A stretch of 64,000 nucleotides of DNA from Jannaschia faecimaris (GTDB lineage: Bacteria > Pseudomonadota > Alphaproteobacteria > Rhodobacterales > Rhodobacteraceae): NCBI RefSeq assembly GCF_900107415.1, contig NZ_FNPX01000001.1:186001-250000 (forward strand), read 5' to 3'. The stretch's first letter is position 1. Every line of letters starts with the position of its first letter. This document shows positions 38,182 through 48,366 of this stretch, piece by piece. The translations under genes were made by a program, and so were the position numbers. The notes under the pieces were generated by a model that had not been told where the DNA came from, did not search any database, and worked only from the letters and a program-made list of their open reading frames with translations.

Positions 38182-39108
38182 TCAAAATCCGACGCGGTCG
38201 CCGCCCTTGAGGTCCAGCATCGCACGCGCCTCGGTGGGGGTTGCTACATCGAGGCCCAATGCCTCGATCATCTTGCGCGCCTTGGAAACCTGCTGTGCGT
38301 TCGTCTCGGCCAGTTTCCCCGGCCCCAGCCACAGGCTATCCTCCAGCCCGACGCGCACGTGTCCGCCCAGCGTCACGGATTGCAGCGCGATAGCCAATTG
38401 GTTCTTGCCAGCCCCCAGAACTGACCATTCGAAATCATTCCCGAATAGACGATCGGCCGTCCGCTTCATGTGCAGTACGTCCTCGGGGTGCCCGCCGATG
38501 CCGCCCAGCAGGCCAAAGACGGATTGCACGAAGAACGGCGGCTTCACCAACCCGCGATCCACGAAATGCGCCAGCGTATACAGATGCCCGATGTCGTAGC
38601 ATTCGATCTCGAACCGCGTGCCGTTTTCGGCGCAAGTGGTCAGGATGTATTCGATATCGGCGAAGGTGTTGCGGAAGATCCGGTCCTTGGAACCTTCGAG
38701 GTAGGGCCGCTCCCACGCGTGCTGAAACTCTGGATATCGGTCAAGCATCGGATAAAGTCCGAAATTCATCGACCCCATGTTGAGCGATGCGACTTCGGGC
38801 GCGTAGTGCGCCGCCGGTTTCACCCGCTCGTCCACCAGCATCGTTGGCGCGCCGCCTGTCGTGATGTTGATGACCGCGTCACATCCCTGCTTGATGACGC
38901 CAAGGATCGGGGCGAAGGCCTCGGGCGACTGGTCCGGCTGGCCCGTCTCCGGGTCGCGTGCATGGACGTGAACCAACGCGGCCCCCGCCTGCGCCGCGCC
39001 GATGGCGGCCTCTGCGATCTCGGACGGGGTGATCGGCAGATGCGGCGACATCGTGGGTGTGTGGATCGCGCCGGTGACGGCGCAGGTGATCATGACCTTG
39101 CGGGGCAT
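38182..39108 (-). CDS. BKACE-family beta-keto acid cleavage enzyme (DUF849)
   Basis: A 308-residue TIM-barrel enzyme. The zinc-binding His47 and His49 fall in VHVHARDPETG. The family takes a beta-keto acid plus acetyl-CoA to acetoacetate and a new CoA ester; known substrates include 3-keto-5-aminohexanoate (lysine fermentation) and dehydrocarnitine. The divergent SDR 38 bp away could make the keto acid by oxidising a 3-hydroxy acid, which would suit carnitine or hydroxy-acid breakdown. The exact substrate cannot be read. Confidence 0.9.
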   Translation of the reverse strand: MPRKVMITCAVTGAIHTPTMSPHLPITPSEIAEAAIGAAQAGAALVHVHARDPETGQPDQSPEAFAPILGVIKQGCDAVINITTGGAPTMLVDERVKPAAHYAPEVASLNMGSMNFGLYPMLDRYPEFQHAWERPYLEGSKDRIFRNTFADIEYILTTCAENGTRFEIECYDIGHLYTLAHFVDRGLVKPPFFVQSVFGLLGGIGGHPEDVLHMKRTADRLFGNDFEWSVLGAGKNQLAIALQSVTLGGHVRVGLEDSLWLGPGKLAETNAQQVSKARKMIEALGLDVATPTEARAMLDLKGGDRVGF

Positions 39109-39146
39109 CGCATCCTCCTGTTTCGTAACACCGTGGGAGGGGCATC

Positions 39147-39923
39147 ATGGACATGCAACTGAAAGATGCGCGGGTCATCGTGACCGCCGGCGCTTCGGGC
39201 ATCGGGCGCGAGATCGTGCAGGCCTTCGCGGAGGAGGGAGCGCGGGTCGCCACCTGCGACGTGGATGCGGACGCACTGGCCGACCTGCGGCGGGACTTGC
39301 CCGATGTTCATGGCGCGATCTGCGACGTATCGGACGTGGCGGCGGCGGCGGCGTTCATGGCCAAGGCCATCGCCCATCTGGGCGGATTGGATGCGCTGGT
39401 GAACAACGCGGGCATCGCCGGCCCGACGGCGGCGGTCGAGGACGTCGACCCCGGCGATTGGGCGCGCACGCTGGACGTCTGCCTGACGGGGCAGTTCAAC
39501 TGCACCCGCGTCGCCATTCCTGCCCTGCGGGCCAGCGCAAATGCCTCGATCACGAACATGTCGTCGGCGGCGGGGCGGCTGGGGTTCGCCCGCCGGGCAC
39601 CCTATGCGGCGGCCAAATGGGGGGTGATCGGGTTCACCAAATCGCTGGCACTGGAACTGGGCACCGACGGCATCCGTGCAAACGCGATCCTGCCGGGGCT
39701 GGTCGCTGGCGACCGGCAAAGGCGGGTGATGGAAGCGCGGGCGCAGGCTCAGGGCAAGTCGATGGCCGAGATCGAAGCGGCAGCCTTCGCGCACGCCTCG
39801 CTCAAGGACTATGTCACCGCGCAGCAGTTGGCAGATCAGGTTCTGTTTCTGGCATCACCGCGTGGCCGAACGATATCGGGTCAGGCCATCGCGGTGGACG
39901 GTGACCTGGGAATGCTGGGATGA
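39147..39923 (+). CDS. SDR-family oxidoreductase
   Basis: A 258-residue classical short-chain dehydrogenase. The cofactor motif is TAGASGIG (13-20), NNAG lies at 86-89, the active-site Ser139/140 in MSSAAG, and the catalytic pair is Tyr153-x3-Lys157 (YAAAK). Asp38 after the second strand (TCDVDAD) favours NAD over NADP. An insert rich in Ala/Gln (about 195-215) follows the substrate loop. It is divergent from the BKACE gene, which suggests a shared regulator and pathway. Confidence 0.92.
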   Translation: MDMQLKDARVIVTAGASGIGREIVQAFAEEGARVATCDVDADALADLRRDLPDVHGAICDVSDVAAAAAFMAKAIAHLGGLDALVNNAGIAGPTAAVEDVDPGDWARTLDVCLTGQFNCTRVAIPALRASANASITNMSSAAGRLGFARRAPYAAAKWGVIGFTKSLALELGTDGIRANAILPGLVAGDRQRRVMEARAQAQGKSMAEIEAAAFAHASLKDYVTAQQLADQVLFLASPRGRTISGQAIAVDGDLGMLG

Positions 39924-39947
39924 CGGCGGGCAAAATCGACCGCGCCA

Positions 39948-41060
<1,113 letters not shown>

Positions 41061-41089
41061 ATGATCCTCCTGTTTTGCTATAGGGTGGA

Positions 41090-41287
41090 TCAGTCGGCCT
41101 TGCGGGGCAAGACGCAGCGGACCGCCGTGTGCTGAACGCGATCCGCCACGCGAAACGTCGTCCGATCGACGGGTGATGCGCAGGTGATCCGCGTCGGACG
41201 TTCGCGGGCCCCGGTCACGCAGACCGCACCGTTATTGAAGACACGGGCCGGGGGTGGACGCGAGGTCTGGATCGGGGGCCGCCGCTG
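41090..41287 (-). pseudogene. coding-like frame without a start, upstream of frmA
   Basis: A leftward frame of 65 codons ends TGA at 41090, 29 bases before the frmA start. Third positions are strongly G/C, and the product reads like a small folded protein with three spaced Cys ([37 protein letters not shown]). But it begins right after an in-frame TGA (41288-41290) and has no ATG or usable early GTG, so it seems truncated or frameshifted at its N-terminus. The neighbouring frame upstream (41232-41417) could hold the missing part, though it shows no signal peptide. It may be a dead gene or a real small gene with a sequence error. Confidence 0.4.
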
Positions 41288-41385
41288 TCATTCGGGCATG
41301 GCCGCCACGACGCTTGCAAGTTCCACCGCCCTTCCCTATGTACCCCCTCAACAGCGGCGGCCTTCGGGTCCCACCGGATAAGACA

Positions 41386-41408
41386 ACGGGCCGCGCGCCC
41401 GTTTTTTT
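41386..41408 (+). terminator. intrinsic terminator or attenuator in the rimP leader
   Basis: ACGGGC at 41386-41391 pairs with GCCCGT at 41397-41402 around a five-base loop, followed by a run of seven T (41402-41408). It lies 28 bp before the rimP start, and no rightward gene precedes it within the 320 bp back to frmA. So it is either the end of an unseen small RNA or an attenuator controlling the rimP-nusA-infB operon. A second, larger GC-rich inverted region (CGGCGGCC/GGCCGCCG-like, 41275-41365) could compete with it. Confidence 0.7.
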
Positions 41409-41435
41409 GTGCCTCACCGCAACGCCAAGGAATCA

Positions 41436-42020
41436 ATGTCCGATCTGATCGCCAAGACCGCGCTGGACAAGCGCATCGCCGAGATTGTCGGCCCCGTCAT
41501 CGAAGACATGGGGTTTGAGTTGGTGCGCCTGCGCCTGATGTCCGGCAAGAACGCGATCCTACAGATCATGGCGGACCGTCCCGAAGGCGGGATCGAGGTG
41601 GACGAACTGGCCACGATCAGCACCGCGCTGTCGGCCACGTTGGATGTCGAGGACCCGATCGCCGAGGAATACACGCTGGAAGTCAGCAGCCCCGGCATCG
41701 ATCGCCCGCTGACGCGCCTTAAGGATTTCGACGTCTGGGCCGATTACGAAGCCCGAATCGAGACGGAAGAGCTGATCGACGGTCAGCGCCGGTTCAAGGG
41801 CTGGCTGCGCGGCACCGAAGACGACGAGATCCTGATCGAGATCGAGCAGGGGGCTGAAACGCCGACCATCGGTCTGAAATTCGAGTGGCTGTCGGATGCC
41901 AAGCTGATCCTGACGGATGAGCTGATCCGGGAAGTTCTGAAAAATCGCAAGGACAAGGGTCAGATCGACGAGACCCAGTTCGACGAAGTTGAAACGCTCA
42001 TGGACGGTGAGGAAGAGTAA
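41436..42020 (+). CDS. rimP: ribosome maturation factor RimP
   Basis: A 194-residue protein required for 30S subunit maturation. The family core is visible: [36 protein letters not shown], and [18 protein letters not shown]. The C-terminus is acidic. AAGGA four bases before the ATG at 41436 supports the start; an ATG nine codons earlier lies in the terminator's shadow. The stop codon directly abuts the nusA ATG. Confidence 0.95.
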   Translation: MSDLIAKTALDKRIAEIVGPVIEDMGFELVRLRLMSGKNAILQIMADRPEGGIEVDELATISTALSATLDVEDPIAEEYTLEVSSPGIDRPLTRLKDFDVWADYEARIETEELIDGQRRFKGWLRGTEDDEILIEIEQGAETPTIGLKFEWLSDAKLILTDELIREVLKNRKDKGQIDETQFDEVETLMDGEEE

Positions 42021-43640
42021 ATGGCCATCACATCCGCCAACCAGCTGGAACTGCTCCAGATCGCCGACGCGGTTGCCCGCGAGAAGATGATCGACCCCGG
42101 CCTCGTGATCGAGGCCATGGAAGAATCGCTCGCCCGCGCCGCGAAGTCGCGCTACGGCAGCGAAATGGACATCCGGGTCAGCATCGACCGCAAGTCGGGC
42201 CGCGCCACCTTCACCCGTGTGCGCACCGTGGTCGAAGACGAGCTTCTTGAGAACGAGAAGGCCGAATTCACTGTCGAGACCGCCAAGCAATACCTCGAAG
42301 ATCCGAAGGTCGGCGACACCTTCGTTGAGGAAGTGCCGCCCGTCGACATGGGCCGCATCGCCGCGCAATCGGCCAAGCAGGTCATCATCCAGAAGGTCCG
42401 CGAGGCCGAGCGCGAGCGTCAGTACGAAGAGTTCAAGGACCGCGCCGGCACGATTATCAACGGCGTCGTCAAGCGCGAGGAATACGGCAACGTCATCGTC
42501 GATATCGGTGCCGGCGAAGCCTCCCTGCGTCGCAACGACAAGATCGGGCGCGAAAGCTACCGCCCCGGCGACCGCATCCGCGTCTACATCAAGGACGTGC
42601 GCCGCGAGGAGCGGGGGCCGCAGATCTTCCTGTCGCGCACCGCGCCCGAGTTCATGGTCGAGTTGTTCCGCATGGAAGTGCCCGAAATCTATGACGGCGT
42701 CATCGAGATCAAGGGCTGTGCCCGCGACCCCGGAAGCCGCGCCAAGATCGCCGTCATCTCCTACGACAGCAGCATCGACCCCGTCGGTGCCTGCGTCGGT
42801 ATGCGCGGCAGTCGCGTTCAGGCCGTCGTCAACGAGTTGCAGGGCGAGAAAATCGACATCATCCCGTGGACCGACGATGCGGCCACATTCCTGGTTAACG
42901 CGCTGCAACCCGCCGAGGTAACCAAGGTCGTCATCGACGAGGAAGCCGAGCGGATCGAGGTCGTCGTCCCCGAAGAGCAGCTTTCGCTGGCCATCGGACG
43001 TCGCGGCCAAAACGTGCGTCTGGCATCCCAGCTGACCGGTCTGGATATCGACATCCTGACCGAGGAAGAGGAATCGAAGCGTCGTCAGGCCGAGTTCGAG
43101 GAGCGTACCAAGCTGTTCATGGACACGCTTGATCTGGACGAATTCTTTGCCCAGCTGCTGGTGTCGGAAGGGTTCACGAACCTGGAAGAAGTTGCCTACG
43201 TCGAAGTGGACGAGCTTCTGGTCATCGATGGGGTGGACGAAGGTACCGCGTCGGAATTGCAGGCCCGAGCCCGCGATTACCTGGAAGCACAGAACGCCAA
43301 GGCCATGGAAGCCGCCCGCGAGGCCGGCTTGCAGGATGATCTGGCCAACTTCGAAGGCCTGACCCCGCAGATGCTGGAGGCGCTGACGGCCGACGGTGTG
43401 AAGACGCTGGAAGAATTCGCCACCTGCGCAGACTGGGAACTGGCCGGCGGCTGGACCATCGTCAATGGCGAGCGTTCCAAGGACGACGGCGTACTGGAGC
43501 CATTCGATGTCACGCTTGAGGAAGCGCAGGACATGATCATGACCGCCCGCGTGATGCTGGGCTGGGTCAGCCCCGAAGACGTCGTCGGATCCTCCGAAGA
43601 GGAAACCGAGGACGCCAGCGCCGAGGAGGCCGGGGCGTGA
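42021..43640 (+). CDS. nusA: transcription termination/antitermination factor NusA
   Basis: NusA binds RNA polymerase and modulates pausing, termination and antitermination. In 539 residues the order is: N-terminal polymerase-binding domain (1-130), S1 domain (about 135-200, [16 protein letters not shown]), KH1 and KH2 (about 200-350, with [13 protein letters not shown] and [17 protein letters not shown]), and two helix-hairpin-helix repeats in the C-terminal half. A tail rich in Glu/Ala ends EEAGA. The TGA stop lies in the loop of a perfect hairpin. Confidence 0.97.
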   Translation: MAITSANQLELLQIADAVAREKMIDPGLVIEAMEESLARAAKSRYGSEMDIRVSIDRKSGRATFTRVRTVVEDELLENEKAEFTVETAKQYLEDPKVGDTFVEEVPPVDMGRIAAQSAKQVIIQKVREAERERQYEEFKDRAGTIINGVVKREEYGNVIVDIGAGEASLRRNDKIGRESYRPGDRIRVYIKDVRREERGPQIFLSRTAPEFMVELFRMEVPEIYDGVIEIKGCARDPGSRAKIAVISYDSSIDPVGACVGMRGSRVQAVVNELQGEKIDIIPWTDDAATFLVNALQPAEVTKVVIDEEAERIEVVVPEEQLSLAIGRRGQNVRLASQLTGLDIDILTEEEESKRRQAEFEERTKLFMDTLDLDEFFAQLLVSEGFTNLEEVAYVEVDELLVIDGVDEGTASELQARARDYLEAQNAKAMEAAREAGLQDDLANFEGLTPQMLEALTADGVKTLEEFATCADWELAGGWTIVNGERSKDDGVLEPFDVTLEEAQDMIMTARVMLGWVSPEDVVGSSEEETEDASAEEAGA

Positions 43641-43649
43641 TCGCCCCGG
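43630..43649 (+). promoter_or_regulatory. RNA hairpin enclosing the nusA stop codon
   Basis: CCGGGGCG (43630-43637) pairs perfectly with CGCCCCGG (43642-43649), leaving the four-base loop TGAT that contains the nusA TGA. The next gene starts 9 bases later in the same frame without a canonical codon. It could pause terminating ribosomes, favour re-initiation at ylxR or allow some readthrough; it could also be a chance palindrome in GC-rich DNA. There is no T-run, so it is not an intrinsic terminator. Confidence 0.6.
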
Positions 43650-43658
43650 ATCGTTCCC

Positions 43659-44291
43659 CTGACGCGCGGCGGCAGAGACAAAAATCGCGACGAGCCTGAT
43701 CGTCGCTGCATCGTAACCGGAGAGGTCGGGCCCAAGGTCGGGCTGATCCGCTTTGTCGTCGGTCCCGACGACACGATCTATCCGGATGTGGCAGGGAAGC
43801 TGCCCGGCCGGGGAATCTACGTGTCCGCAGAGCGGTCAACGCTTGAAAAAGCCGTGACAAAGCGCATGTTCTCTAAGGGCGCGAAAAAACAGGTCAAGAT
43901 TCCGGACGGATTGACGGACCTGGTTGAAGCCACCCTTCTGAAGCGTCTTCAGGACGCGATCGGCATGGCGCGCAAGGCGGGCAAGGCCATTGCGGGTTAT
44001 GAGAAGGTCAAGATCATGCTCGACCGGGGGGAGGCGCGCGTATTGCTGCAGGCCTCCGATGGGTCGGAACGCGGCAAGGGCAAGCTATCGACGCCGGAAG
44101 GCGGAAAATGGATCGGCTTCCTGACCGCGGATGAATTGGGTTTGGCGTTCGGACGGGACCGCGTGATACACGCAGCGGTCGCATCTGGAACCTTGGCCCG
44201 TCGTATTGTAGAGGAAGCCGCAAGGCTTCAGGGCATCAGACAAGTGAGCGGCAGCACTCCGGCTGCCGAGAAGGATATCGGGAACGCATGA
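43659..44291 (+). CDS. YlxR (DUF448)/L7Ae-type RNA-binding protein with a non-AUG start
   Basis: The 210-residue frame fuses an N-terminal YlxR domain (about 1-90; RRCIVTGEV and [10 protein letters not shown]) to a C-terminal L7Ae/YlxQ-like domain (about 100-190). Both are linked to the nusA-infB operon across bacteria. Homologues begin MTRGGR-D/N-K, which corresponds to CTG at 43659. There is no ATG, GTG or TTG in frame between the nusA stop and GTG 43788, and that later start would remove the conserved RRCIVTG core. So a CTG start (or readthrough from nusA, same frame) is inferred. The stop overlaps the infB ATG. Confidence 0.85.
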   Translation: MTRGGRDKNRDEPDRRCIVTGEVGPKVGLIRFVVGPDDTIYPDVAGKLPGRGIYVSAERSTLEKAVTKRMFSKGAKKQVKIPDGLTDLVEATLLKRLQDAIGMARKAGKAIAGYEKVKIMLDRGEARVLLQASDGSERGKGKLSTPEGGKWIGFLTADELGLAFGRDRVIHAAVASGTLARRIVEEAARLQGIRQVSGSTPAAEKDIGNA

Positions 44292-46765
44292 GCGATCAGG
44301 ACGGCAAGAAACCCCTCGGACTTTCAGGTGGCGCGCGCGCCGGGACCGTGAAGCAAAGCTTCGCCCGCGGACGCACCAACAACGTCGTGGTGGAAACCAA
44401 GCGCAAGCGCGTTTCGGTACCCAAACCGGGTGCCCAATCGGCCGCTGCGGTCAACGCCCAAGGCGGCAAACAGGCCAGCACGACTGATGCAGAAATGGAT
44501 CGTCGCCTGAAGGCATTGCAGGCCGCCAAGGCCCGCGAAGCCGAGGACACGGAACGCCGCGCCCGCGAAGAGCAGGAGCGCGACGAGGAGCGCAAGCGTC
44601 GTCGCGAGGAAATCGAGGCGAAGGAACGCGAAGAAAAAGAACGCGAAGAGCTGCTCAAGCAGAAGGCCGAGGACGACAAGCGTCGCCAGGAAGAGGCCCG
44701 CGAAGCGCGCAACCGCCCCGCCGCCGATGCCGTCACGCCGGAAACCGCCCCGACAGCCGACAAGCCGGACCGGACGCGGAACCTGGGCCCGGATGCGCGC
44801 CCGGCGCGTAACGATGCGCCCCGCAAGCGTGAAGACGATTCGGGTAAGCCCAAGGGCGGCGGTGAACGTCGCGGTGGCAAGCTGACGGTGAACCAGGCCC
44901 TGCGCGGTGGCGAAGGTGGACGGCAGCGGTCGCTGGCCTCCATGCGCCGCAAGCAGGAGCGTCAACGTCGCGGAGGCCCGAGCACCCCGCAAGAGAAGGT
45001 GATGCGCACGGTGCAGCTGCCCGAGACGATCGTTGTGTCCGAGCTGGCCAACCGCATGTCGGAGCGTGTCGCGGCCGTCGTGAAATCGCTGATGCAAAGC
45101 GGTCTGATGGTTACCCAGAACGAGGTATTGGACGCCGACACCGCCGAACTCATCATCGAAGAGTTTGGCCACAAGGTGCAGCGCGTTTCCGAGGCGGACG
45201 TTGAGCAAGTCATCGATACGATTGAGGACAAGGACGAGGATCTGGTGGAGCGTGCCCCGGTCATCACGATCATGGGCCACGTCGACCACGGCAAGACGTC
45301 GCTGTTGGACGCCATTCGCAAGACCAAGGTCGTCTCGGGCGAAGCCGGAGGTATCACGCAGCACATCGGTGCTTATCAGGTGGACGTGAATGGCAAGACG
45401 CTGTCGTTCCTGGACACGCCGGGCCACGCGGCCTTCACGTCGATGCGGGCCCGTGGCGCGCAGGTGACGGACATCGTGGTTTTGGTGGTTGCCGCAGACG
45501 ATCAGGTCATGCCGCAGACGGTCGAGGCGATCAATCACGCCAAGGCCGCCAAGGTTCCGATGATCATCGCGATCAACAAGATGGACCGGCCCGGTGCCGA
45601 CCCGCAGAAAGTCCGCACGGACCTGTTGCAGCACGAAGTCATCGTAGAAGCGATGTCCGGTGAAGTTCAGGACGTTGAAGTCTCGGCCGTGACCGGCGAA
45701 GGCCTTGATAAGCTGCTGGAAGCCATCGCGCTTCAGGCGGAAATTCTGGAACTGAAGGCGAACCCGAACCGGGCCGCCGAGGCCGCCGTCATCGAAGCAC
45801 AGTTGGACGTGGGCCGCGGCCCCGTCGCGACCGTGCTGGTTCAGAACGGCACCCTGCGTCGCGGCGATATCTTCGTCGTGGGCGAACAGTGGGGTAAAGT
45901 GCGCGCCCTGATCGACGATCAGGGTCAGCGCGTCGAGGAGGCCGGCCCGTCCGTTCCCGTCGAAGTCCTCGGCCTGAGCGGCACACCCGGCGCGGGCGAC
46001 GTGTTGAACGTGGTTGAAACCGAGGCGCAGGCGCGGGAGATCTCCGAGTATCGTCAGCAGGCCGCCAAGGACAAGCGCGCCGCCGCCGGTGCTGCCACGA
46101 CGCTGGATCAGATGATGGCAAAGGTGAAGGAGGACCAGAATGTCTCCGAGCTGCCGATCCTGGTGAAGGCCGACGTGCAGGGCTCCGCTGAGGCGATCCT
46201 TCAGGCGATGGAAAAGATCGGCAACGACGAGGTACGCGTTCGCGTGCTGCATTCGGGTGTCGGTGCCATCACCGAGAGCGACATCACCCTGGCGGAAGCC
46301 TCGGGTGCGCCAGTCATCGGCTTCAACGTCCGAGCCAATGCGCCCGCCCGTGCCGCCGCGAACCAGAAGGGTGTCGAAATCCGCTACTACAGCGTGATTT
46401 ACGACATGGTGGACGACATTCGGGATGCAGCGTCCGGTTTGCTTTCGGCCGAGATCAAGGAGACTTTCATCGGCTATGCCGAGATCCGGGAGGTCTTCAA
46501 GGTCACGGGCGTCGGCAACGTAGCGGGTTGTCTGGTCACCGAAGGTGTCGCCCAGCGGAACGCCGGTGTTCGCCTGCTGCGCGACGATGTAGTCATCCAC
46601 GAGGGCACGCTGAAGACGCTGAAGCGCTTCAAGGACGAAGTGAAGGAAGTGCAGTCCGGTCAGGAGTGCGGCATGGCGTTCGAGCGGTATGAAGACATCC
46701 GCAAGGGCGACGTCATCGAGATTTTCACCCGCCAGGAAGTCGAGCGGACGCTGGAAGCTGACTGA
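44288..46765 (+). CDS. infB: translation initiation factor IF-2
   Basis: The GTPase that delivers fMet-tRNA to the 30S subunit and joins subunits. The 825 residues comprise: an N-terminal region with a long charged Arg/Glu coiled coil (about 70-150), the IF2-N helix ([20 protein letters not shown]), the GTPase (G1 GHVDHGKT at 330-337, G3 DTPGHAAF, G4 NKMD), and domains II-IV ending in a basic/acidic tail. The ATG overlaps the ylxR stop by four bases. A strong terminator follows 25 bp later. Confidence 0.98.
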   Translation: MSDQDGKKPLGLSGGARAGTVKQSFARGRTNNVVVETKRKRVSVPKPGAQSAAAVNAQGGKQASTTDAEMDRRLKALQAAKAREAEDTERRAREEQERDEERKRRREEIEAKEREEKEREELLKQKAEDDKRRQEEAREARNRPAADAVTPETAPTADKPDRTRNLGPDARPARNDAPRKREDDSGKPKGGGERRGGKLTVNQALRGGEGGRQRSLASMRRKQERQRRGGPSTPQEKVMRTVQLPETIVVSELANRMSERVAAVVKSLMQSGLMVTQNEVLDADTAELIIEEFGHKVQRVSEADVEQVIDTIEDKDEDLVERAPVITIMGHVDHGKTSLLDAIRKTKVVSGEAGGITQHIGAYQVDVNGKTLSFLDTPGHAAFTSMRARGAQVTDIVVLVVAADDQVMPQTVEAINHAKAAKVPMIIAINKMDRPGADPQKVRTDLLQHEVIVEAMSGEVQDVEVSAVTGEGLDKLLEAIALQAEILELKANPNRAAEAAVIEAQLDVGRGPVATVLVQNGTLRRGDIFVVGEQWGKVRALIDDQGQRVEEAGPSVPVEVLGLSGTPGAGDVLNVVETEAQAREISEYRQQAAKDKRAAAGAATTLDQMMAKVKEDQNVSELPILVKADVQGSAEAILQAMEKIGNDEVRVRVLHSGVGAITESDITLAEASGAPVIGFNVRANAPARAAANQKGVEIRYYSVIYDMVDDIRDAASGLLSAEIKETFIGYAEIREVFKVTGVGNVAGCLVTEGVAQRNAGVRLLRDDVVIHEGTLKTLKRFKDEVKEVQSGQECGMAFERYEDIRKGDVIEIFTRQEVERTLEAD

Positions 46766-46790
46766 TCCCAAGCCGTGGATATCGAATTGG

Positions 46791-46818
46791 AAACGGGGCC
46801 CCGCAAGGGCCCCGTTTT
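46791..46818 (+). terminator. intrinsic terminator of the rimP-nusA-infB operon
   Basis: AAACGGGGCC (46791-46800) pairs with GGCCCCGTTT (46808-46817) around a seven-base loop, with a TTTT run at 46815-46818. It sits 25 bp after the infB stop. The A-rich left arm could also serve the leftward strand. Confidence 0.88.
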
Positions 46819-46847
46819 CGTTTGCGCAGCAGGCTAGGCGCCAAGTT

Positions 46848-47441
46848 TCAACGCGGCGGTTTCGCGCTGAAAATCGGATGCGGCTTGGGGGAGTCCGTTG
46901 TCTTGCGGCTCACTGCCGGCCTTGGCATGGCTTTCAGCATCGGTTCGGGTCGGGATGGGGACTTTACGGGAGCAACCGCGCCCGCCGAAGCCGCAGGCAC
47001 CGGGGCATCCATGCGGGGGCGAAGATCCGCGGGTATTGGTGGAGAATCGTCCACCCCCTCAGGTGTCCTGATGATAGGCTTGCCTGTGATAGAGTTGGAA
47101 GGCTGAGCCGCAGGTGCCGCCGCAGTGGCAACGGGGGACCCTCTGCGCGCGGCGGCCAGCATTGCGCGCGTCATGTCGGCCGTATCGAGCGCGGCGCGGG
47201 TTTGCACCGCCATTAGGACGGAAAACAGCCCGAAGAGTGCGATGCCGATGCCCGGGCCAGCCCCACCCAAGCGGTTGGTTATCGTGACCGGATCGGACGC
47301 GCCCCCACTGCCCGGAACCGCGCCCAGCATGGCACCAGCGACTGCCAAGAGCAGACCGACCGCGGCGATGCCCCAGCCCACAGTCGCAAAAAACATGGCG
47401 ATTCCGCGCCCTGCCCGATTGGTCTTCTTGAAATCGTCCAT
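46848..47441 (-). CDS. hypothetical membrane protein with a proline-rich tail
   Basis: A 197-residue protein with two membrane spans (about residues 14-42 and 62-82) and a long Ala/Pro/Ser-rich, probably disordered C-terminal tail (about 95-197) ending in basic residues. No family is recognised. The short N-terminus (MDDFKKTNRAGRG) is positive, consistent with an N-in topology that leaves the tail in the cytoplasm. It is the only gene between the infB and petC terminators, so it probably has its own promoter. Confidence 0.65.
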   Translation of the reverse strand: MDDFKKTNRAGRGIAMFFATVGWGIAAVGLLLAVAGAMLGAVPGSGGASDPVTITNRLGGAGPGIGIALFGLFSVLMAVQTRAALDTADMTRAMLAAARRGSPVATAAAPAAQPSNSITGKPIIRTPEGVDDSPPIPADLRPRMDAPVPAASAGAVAPVKSPSRPEPMLKAMPRPAVSRKTTDSPKPHPIFSAKPPR

Positions 47442-47496
47442 GTCAGCCCCCGATATCCTCTTTCTGAGTCTGACGAAAACAAACCGATCTGCCCAT

Positions 47497-47526
47497 TGAA
47501 AAAGGCCGGCCCCAATGGGCCGGCCT
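47497..47526 (-). terminator. intrinsic terminator of petABC
   Basis: AGGCCGGCCC (47503-47512) and GGGCCGGCCT (47517-47526) form a perfect 10-bp stem with a CAAT loop. Read on the minus strand the stem is followed by a TTTTTC run (47497-47502). It lies 29 bp after the petC stop. Confidence 0.9.
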
Positions 47527-47555
47527 GATTTCTGCCGACGCGGTCGATGCCGCGA

Positions 47556-48353
47556 TCAGTCTTCCTTCTTGCCTTTGACCGGTGCCCAGATGCGCTTGTT
47601 GGTCAGGTAGAGCAGAACCGAAAGGACGGCGAGCATGATGACCGCCGTGAGGCCCATCTGCTTGCGAGCGGCCAGTTTGGGCTCGGCCGTCCACATCAGG
47701 AATGCGGCGACATCCTGCGATGCGCTCTCCATATCCGTGGGCGAACCATCGTCGAATTCAACCCAGCCATCGCCCAGAGGCGGTGCCATCGAAATCCACC
47801 CACCTGGAAAAGCGGTGTTCTCGTAGAGGATGGTCCCCGCCTGCTCTTTCTCCTCGCCGGTGTAACCCATGAGGAGGGAGGCAATATACTCGGGGCCGCC
47901 CATGCCCTTGACCAACTGGTTAATGCCCAGATTGGCAGGGCCGTGGAAGCCGGCGCGCGCCTTGGCCATCAGGGACAGGTCGGGCGCACCAACCGAGATG
48001 TTCTCGGGGAAGTGGTCCGTCGGCGTCGCAGTAAAGTAGTCGTACTCTCCGGTGTCTTCGTCCAGCTTGTAGACTTCGATCAGGTCGGCATAAGCCTTGA
48101 CCTGATCTTCGGAGAAGGCAGGACCGCCTTCATCGCCGAGCGTTCGGATCGGCACGAACTTCAGTCCGTGACAGGCCGCGCAGACTTCGGTGTAGACCTT
48201 CAGGCCGCGCTGCAGCTGGTTCTGGTCGTAGGTGCCGAATGGTCCTTCGAACGGGAAGGCATAGTCGGTGATTTCCGTCTCGCCTCCGGCGGCCAAAGCC
48301 GCCGAAGTGGAGAGCGCGAGGACCGTAAGGCCCTTGGTGAGGGTCGAAAGCAT
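47556..48353 (-). CDS. petC: cytochrome c1 of the bc1 complex
   Basis: The heme c subunit that takes electrons from the Rieske centre to soluble cytochrome c. The 265-residue precursor has a signal peptide (MLSTLTKGLTVLALSTSAALA), the heme site Cys58-Ala-Ala-Cys61-His62 and a C-terminal membrane anchor (MGLTAVIMLAVLSVLLYLTNK). AAGGAGAGG just before the ATG at 48353 fixes the start against a frame 18 codons longer. It is the last gene of the operon. In Rhodobacter it is also called fbcC. Confidence 0.96.
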   Translation of the reverse strand: MLSTLTKGLTVLALSTSAALAAGGETEITDYAFPFEGPFGTYDQNQLQRGLKVYTEVCAACHGLKFVPIRTLGDEGGPAFSEDQVKAYADLIEVYKLDEDTGEYDYFTATPTDHFPENISVGAPDLSLMAKARAGFHGPANLGINQLVKGMGGPEYIASLLMGYTGEEKEQAGTILYENTAFPGGWISMAPPLGDGWVEFDDGSPTDMESASQDVAAFLMWTAEPKLAARKQMGLTAVIMLAVLSVLLYLTNKRIWAPVKGKKED

Positions 48354-48366
48354 CTTTTGCCTCTCC

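Noticed and set aside
43788-44291. GTG at 43788 as the start of ylxR
   Set aside because: It would remove the conserved RRCIVTG region of the YlxR domain that reads in frame upstream.
44324-46771. An 815-codon leftward open frame
   Set aside because: Antisense to infB, whose GTPase motifs are unmistakable.
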